A DNA stretch of 6,843 bases, taken from contig CAOJKG010000044.1 in NCBI GenBank assembly GCA_948437815.1, positions 1 through 6,843 on the forward strand, in the 5' to 3' direction. Source of the stretch: an uncultured Mycoplasmatota bacterium. GTDB taxonomy: Bacteria; Bacillota_I; Bacilli_A; RF39; UBA660. Numbering within the stretch: the first letter of the stretch is position 1; every line of letters starts with the position of its first letter. The notes under the pieces were generated by a model. The model was not told the origin of the DNA, searched no databases, and saw only the letters and a list, made by a program, of their open reading frames with translations. This document shows positions 4,598 through 6,843 of this stretch, piece by piece. A program made the translations under genes and the position numbers.

Positions 4598-6232
4598 ATG
4601 TCACAATCAAAAGAATCGAAGACTACATATGATTATAACATATATAAAATAGATAAAGATAAAATAAACGAACTTAAACAACATTTATTGACCAGAAGTT
4701 TTAATAAAATTGATTTAAAAAAGGGATGTATCAAAAATTCATGTGGTTTTAATTTTGAAATATTATTTTGTGATAAAATAAGTTCAACAGGAATGCCTTG
4801 GATTGATTTAATTTCTAATTTCACTGATCAAAATCTAGAACTAAATATAAGAACTTATGGAGCTGCCATAATATGTCAAAAAGACGATGTGTGTTATGCT
4901 ATTTCATATGGAAATGCTCACTTTTATATTAATGAATTTGCTAATCCAACATTTGGTATAAATGTAGCCGAAAGAATTATTGATTTAGAGAATGTAAAAA
5001 CTCAACAAAATGTATCACAAGGAAGTCGTAAAAATAAAGTTCTTACTGATTATTTTAGTGGTACTCAATTATCATATAGAGGAGGAGAGATTCCAACGTT
5101 CATTAGAGGCGAAAGTATCAATGAAGGTTTATGGGGTAAAATAATTTCCTGCGGGAAATCTGCTCAATTTAGATGGGAATTACTTCCACTAGAAATAGGT
5201 GAACGACTAAATGATTTGACAAAAATTTTAAAAAAGGAAGCAAAAAATGAAATACCTAAATTAATCATTATAGACTCCGAACAACAAATCAAAGAACTAA
5301 ATTTACAACTAGCCAAAGCAATAAAAGAATATGATGAAAAAGAACAAAATAATTCTTATATTAATGTTCCATACTTCTATTTTGTTGGGACTAAACTTAT
5401 TCAAAGTGAAGGGATTGCTTTTAAAATTTCATGTGACAGAAAATCTTGTCTATATGAGGGAGAAGTTACTATAGAAAAAATTCAAGAGTTTTTACAAGAA
5501 AAAAACATAGATATTGAAAATTCGCTACCTAACATTAAAATCGCCATACAAAATAGTGAAGGTAAATTTAATTATCACCCATTATTAGAATATTTAGAAT
5601 TTATTACAAAAGATAATATTTGTTTAAGGGACGGAAAATGGTGCACATTTAATCAATCATATTTAAATCAAGTTTTCCGTGATATTGGTCAAATTGAAAT
5701 ATTAAATCATAATGGTAAGAAGGAATATATATATCACAAGGTCGAATTAGAAAACTATGCTAAGCAAAAAAATATATATCCAAAAAATGATGGAGAAAAA
5801 GTGCAATATGAAACTTTTTATAATAATAGATTAAATGAAATCCTAAATGGAAAAATGATTCATCCAGAAACAATACCAGTAGAAAAGAATGGCAATGGAA
5901 GATATAAATATGAGATATGTGATATAGTAAAAGGAACTGACATGTATTTTGTCAAAATTGGGAAAACACATGATTTTGCTTATGCCGTAGATCAAGCAAT
6001 GCAAACTTTAGAATTAATACAAAAAAATTATGGCAAAATAAATTTACCAGATGCTAGTGAAATTACCCCTAAAATATTTCATTTGTTACTTGTTTTTAAT
6101 GATAGAAAAAATATTGTAAAAAATTGGAAAGATATTTATTCTATTAATTTCCTAGTCCACTTAGCAGAATTAAAACAAAAAGTAAATGCTATGGGAATAG
6201 ATTTAATTGTTGAATTTGCATATAATTTCTAA
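4598..6232 (+). CDS. TIGR04141/DUF6119 family sporadically distributed protein
   Basis: A 544-aa protein that I place, by length and memory of family motifs, in the TIGR04141/DUF6119 family of proteins scattered patchily among bacteria, with no role I can state as established. The family-like blocks are an N-terminal strand/helix unit (11-35), a strand-rich block with AAIICQKDDVCYAISYGNAH (89-108), the FGINVAERIID segment (119-129) followed by a polar QGSRKNK stretch (141-147), and a C-terminal block with YEICDIV (438-444), MYFVKIGK (449-456) and a following QAMQ helix (466-469). The last block, E439, D442 and K453 plus a helix, has the look of a PD-(D/E)xK nuclease core; that is my inference. 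Cysteines are fairly frequent. There is no signal peptide. It stands alone, with its own promoter and a terminator upstream, just before tgt, which suits a gene gained as a single unit. Family assignment is fairly sure; function is unknown. Confidence 0.8.
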   Translation: MSQSKESKTTYDYNIYKIDKDKINELKQHLLTRSFNKIDLKKGCIKNSCGFNFEILFCDKISSTGMPWIDLISNFTDQNLELNIRTYGAAIICQKDDVCYAISYGNAHFYINEFANPTFGINVAERIIDLENVKTQQNVSQGSRKNKVLTDYFSGTQLSYRGGEIPTFIRGESINEGLWGKIISCGKSAQFRWELLPLEIGERLNDLTKILKKEAKNEIPKLIIIDSEQQIKELNLQLAKAIKEYDEKEQNNSYINVPYFYFVGTKLIQSEGIAFKISCDRKSCLYEGEVTIEKIQEFLQEKNIDIENSLPNIKIAIQNSEGKFNYHPLLEYLEFITKDNICLRDGKWCTFNQSYLNQVFRDIGQIEILNHNGKKEYIYHKVELENYAKQKNIYPKNDGEKVQYETFYNNRLNEILNGKMIHPETIPVEKNGNGRYKYEICDIVKGTDMYFVKIGKTHDFAYAVDQAMQTLELIQKNYGKINLPDASEITPKIFHLLLVFNDRKNIVKNWKDIYSINFLVHLAELKQKVNAMGIDLIVEFAYNF

Positions 6233-6248
6233 AATAATATAGTGGTGT

Positions 6249-6277
6249 TTTACATTTTAAATATGGTATGATATAAT
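6249..6277 (+). promoter_or_regulatory. promoter for tgt
   Basis: TTTACA (6249-6254), 17 bases, and a consensus TATAAT (6272-6277). The leader would be about 19 bases, too short for a preQ1 riboswitch. The ribosome site is poor (GTGGCGG near 6291-6297, six bases before the ATG). Confidence 0.7.
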
Positions 6278-6302
6278 TTTAAAGAAAGAAGTGGCGGTAC
6301 TA

Positions 6303-6843
6303 ATGAAATTTATTTATAACTTAGAAAAAAAAGAAGCTAATACAAAAGCTAGATTAGGTTCATTTGAATATAATAAAGTTAAATATGAGACTCCAATGTT
6401 TATGCCAGTAGGAACACAAGCTACTGTAAAAACGTTATCTCCTGAAGAAGTACGCGGGTTAGGCTCAGGCATAATACTTGCTAATACTTATCATTTATGG
6501 TTAAGACCAGGCGAAGATATTGTGTCACTTGCTGGTGGGTTACATAAATTTATGAATTGGGATGGTCCTATATTAACAGATAGTGGTGGCTACCAAGTTT
6601 TTTCTCTAGCTAACCCTAAAGATATTTCTGAAGAAGGAGTAAAATTTAAAAACTATTTAAATGGCGACAATTTATTTTTAACTCCTGAGAAATCTATAGC
6701 TATTCAAAATAAATTAGATAGTGATATTGCTATGTCTTTTGATGAATGTCCTCCAGCTAGTGCCTCTCATGAATATATGGAAAAATCAATTAAAAGAACA
6801 CTTAGATGGGCTAAAAGAGGAAAAGATGTTCATAATAATCCTA
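6303..6843 (+). CDS. tgt: tRNA-guanine transglycosylase Tgt (N-terminal part)
   Basis: The first 180 codons of a gene that continues past the right edge; the full protein is usually about 370-380 aa. Bacterial Tgt swaps guanine 34 for preQ1 in tRNAs with GUN anticodons (Asp, Asn, His, Tyr), a step in queuosine synthesis. Seen here: ETPMFMPVGTQATVKTLSPE (29-48), the ILANTYHLWLRPG block (58-70), TDSGGYQVFSL (92-102) with the conserved Asp at D93, and MSFDECPP (144-151) with the substrate-recognition DEC. The catalytic nucleophile Asp and the zinc-binding Cys/His cluster lie outside the window. The frame is open to the edge. The start is the first ATG after a strong promoter, but its ribosome site is weak. 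Presence of tgt implies that the cell makes or salvages preQ1 or queuine. Confidence 0.97.
   Translation, partial: MKFIYNLEKKEANTKARLGSFEYNKVKYETPMFMPVGTQATVKTLSPEEVRGLGSGIILANTYHLWLRPGEDIVSLAGGLHKFMNWDGPILTDSGGYQVFSLANPKDISEEGVKFKNYLNGDNLFLTPEKSIAIQNKLDSDIAMSFDECPPASASHEYMEKSIKRTLRWAKRGKDVHNNP

Noticed and set aside
4633..4824. 63-codon open frame on the minus strand
   Set aside because: Fully antisense to the DUF6119 gene, no ribosome site or promoter, and composition typical of a shadow frame.
6233..6302. preQ1 riboswitch upstream of tgt
   Set aside because: The promoter lies too close: only about 19 leader bases precede the ATG, and no H-type pseudoknot sequence is seen.
1..6843. Alternative genetic code (TGA as tryptophan)
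   Set aside because: TGA ends the 345-aa gene at a sensible place, directly before a tRNA promoter, and the recognisable proteins use TGG for tryptophan with no internal TGA.
1..6843. CRISPR array, insertion sequence or long direct repeats
   Set aside because: No regularly spaced repeats of 20 bases or more, no transposase-like frames and no terminal inverted repeats were seen on reading the window.

Overview
The window is very AT-rich and carries eight protein-coding genes (two cut by the window edges), two tRNA genes, and an unusually readable set of sigma-A-type promoters. Its base composition and AAA/TTA/ATA/AGA-heavy codon use, together with strong Shine-Dalgarno sites and CCA-encoding tRNA genes, suggest a low-GC Firmicute or relative (Bacilli, Erysipelotrichia or an RF39-like gut lineage). 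It is not a code-4 mollicute: the gene at 227-1264 ends at TGA, and the recognisable proteins (XerD, Tgt, the TtcA-like N-terminus) encode tryptophan with TGG. The taxonomic placement is inference.

Layout, left to right. On the minus strand (127 to 1) is the N-terminal piece of a TtcA-family tRNA thiolation protein. Divergent to it is a 345-aa protein with a TPR-like N-terminus and two beta-rich C-terminal segments, the first perhaps PemK-like. The two promoters sit back to back and appear to share one palindromic -35 hexamer (TTGCAA, 170-175). Next come a tRNA with anticodon CAU, best read as the lysidine-dependent tRNA-Ile2 rather than elongator Met, and a tRNA-Leu(UAG), with one promoter in front and a hairpin terminator behind. 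A spacer of about 260 bp with tandem heptamers leads to a 187-aa protein with two copies of a helix-turn-helix-like segment resembling SpoIIID. Then come a 155-aa unknown gene overlapping a XerD-type tyrosine recombinase gene, a 239-aa membrane-anchored extracytoplasmic protein with a terminator, a 544-aa protein of the sporadically distributed TIGR04141/DUF6119 family, and the first 180 codons of tgt.

How they fit together. Most of the window looks like ordinary chromosome. Three elements concern tRNA (TtcA-like, the two tRNA genes, Tgt), and XerD is the usual chromosome dimer-resolution recombinase. Nearly every gene has its own promoter; only the 155-aa gene and xerD look like an operon. 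The most accessory-looking gene is the TIGR04141/DUF6119 one: it stands alone with its own promoter between a terminator and the tgt promoter. I see no transposase, CRISPR array, integrase attachment site or long repeat, and I cannot show a complete new multi-gene system. The best leads are the DUF6119 gene, the duplicated HTH protein, and the shared -35 divergent promoter.
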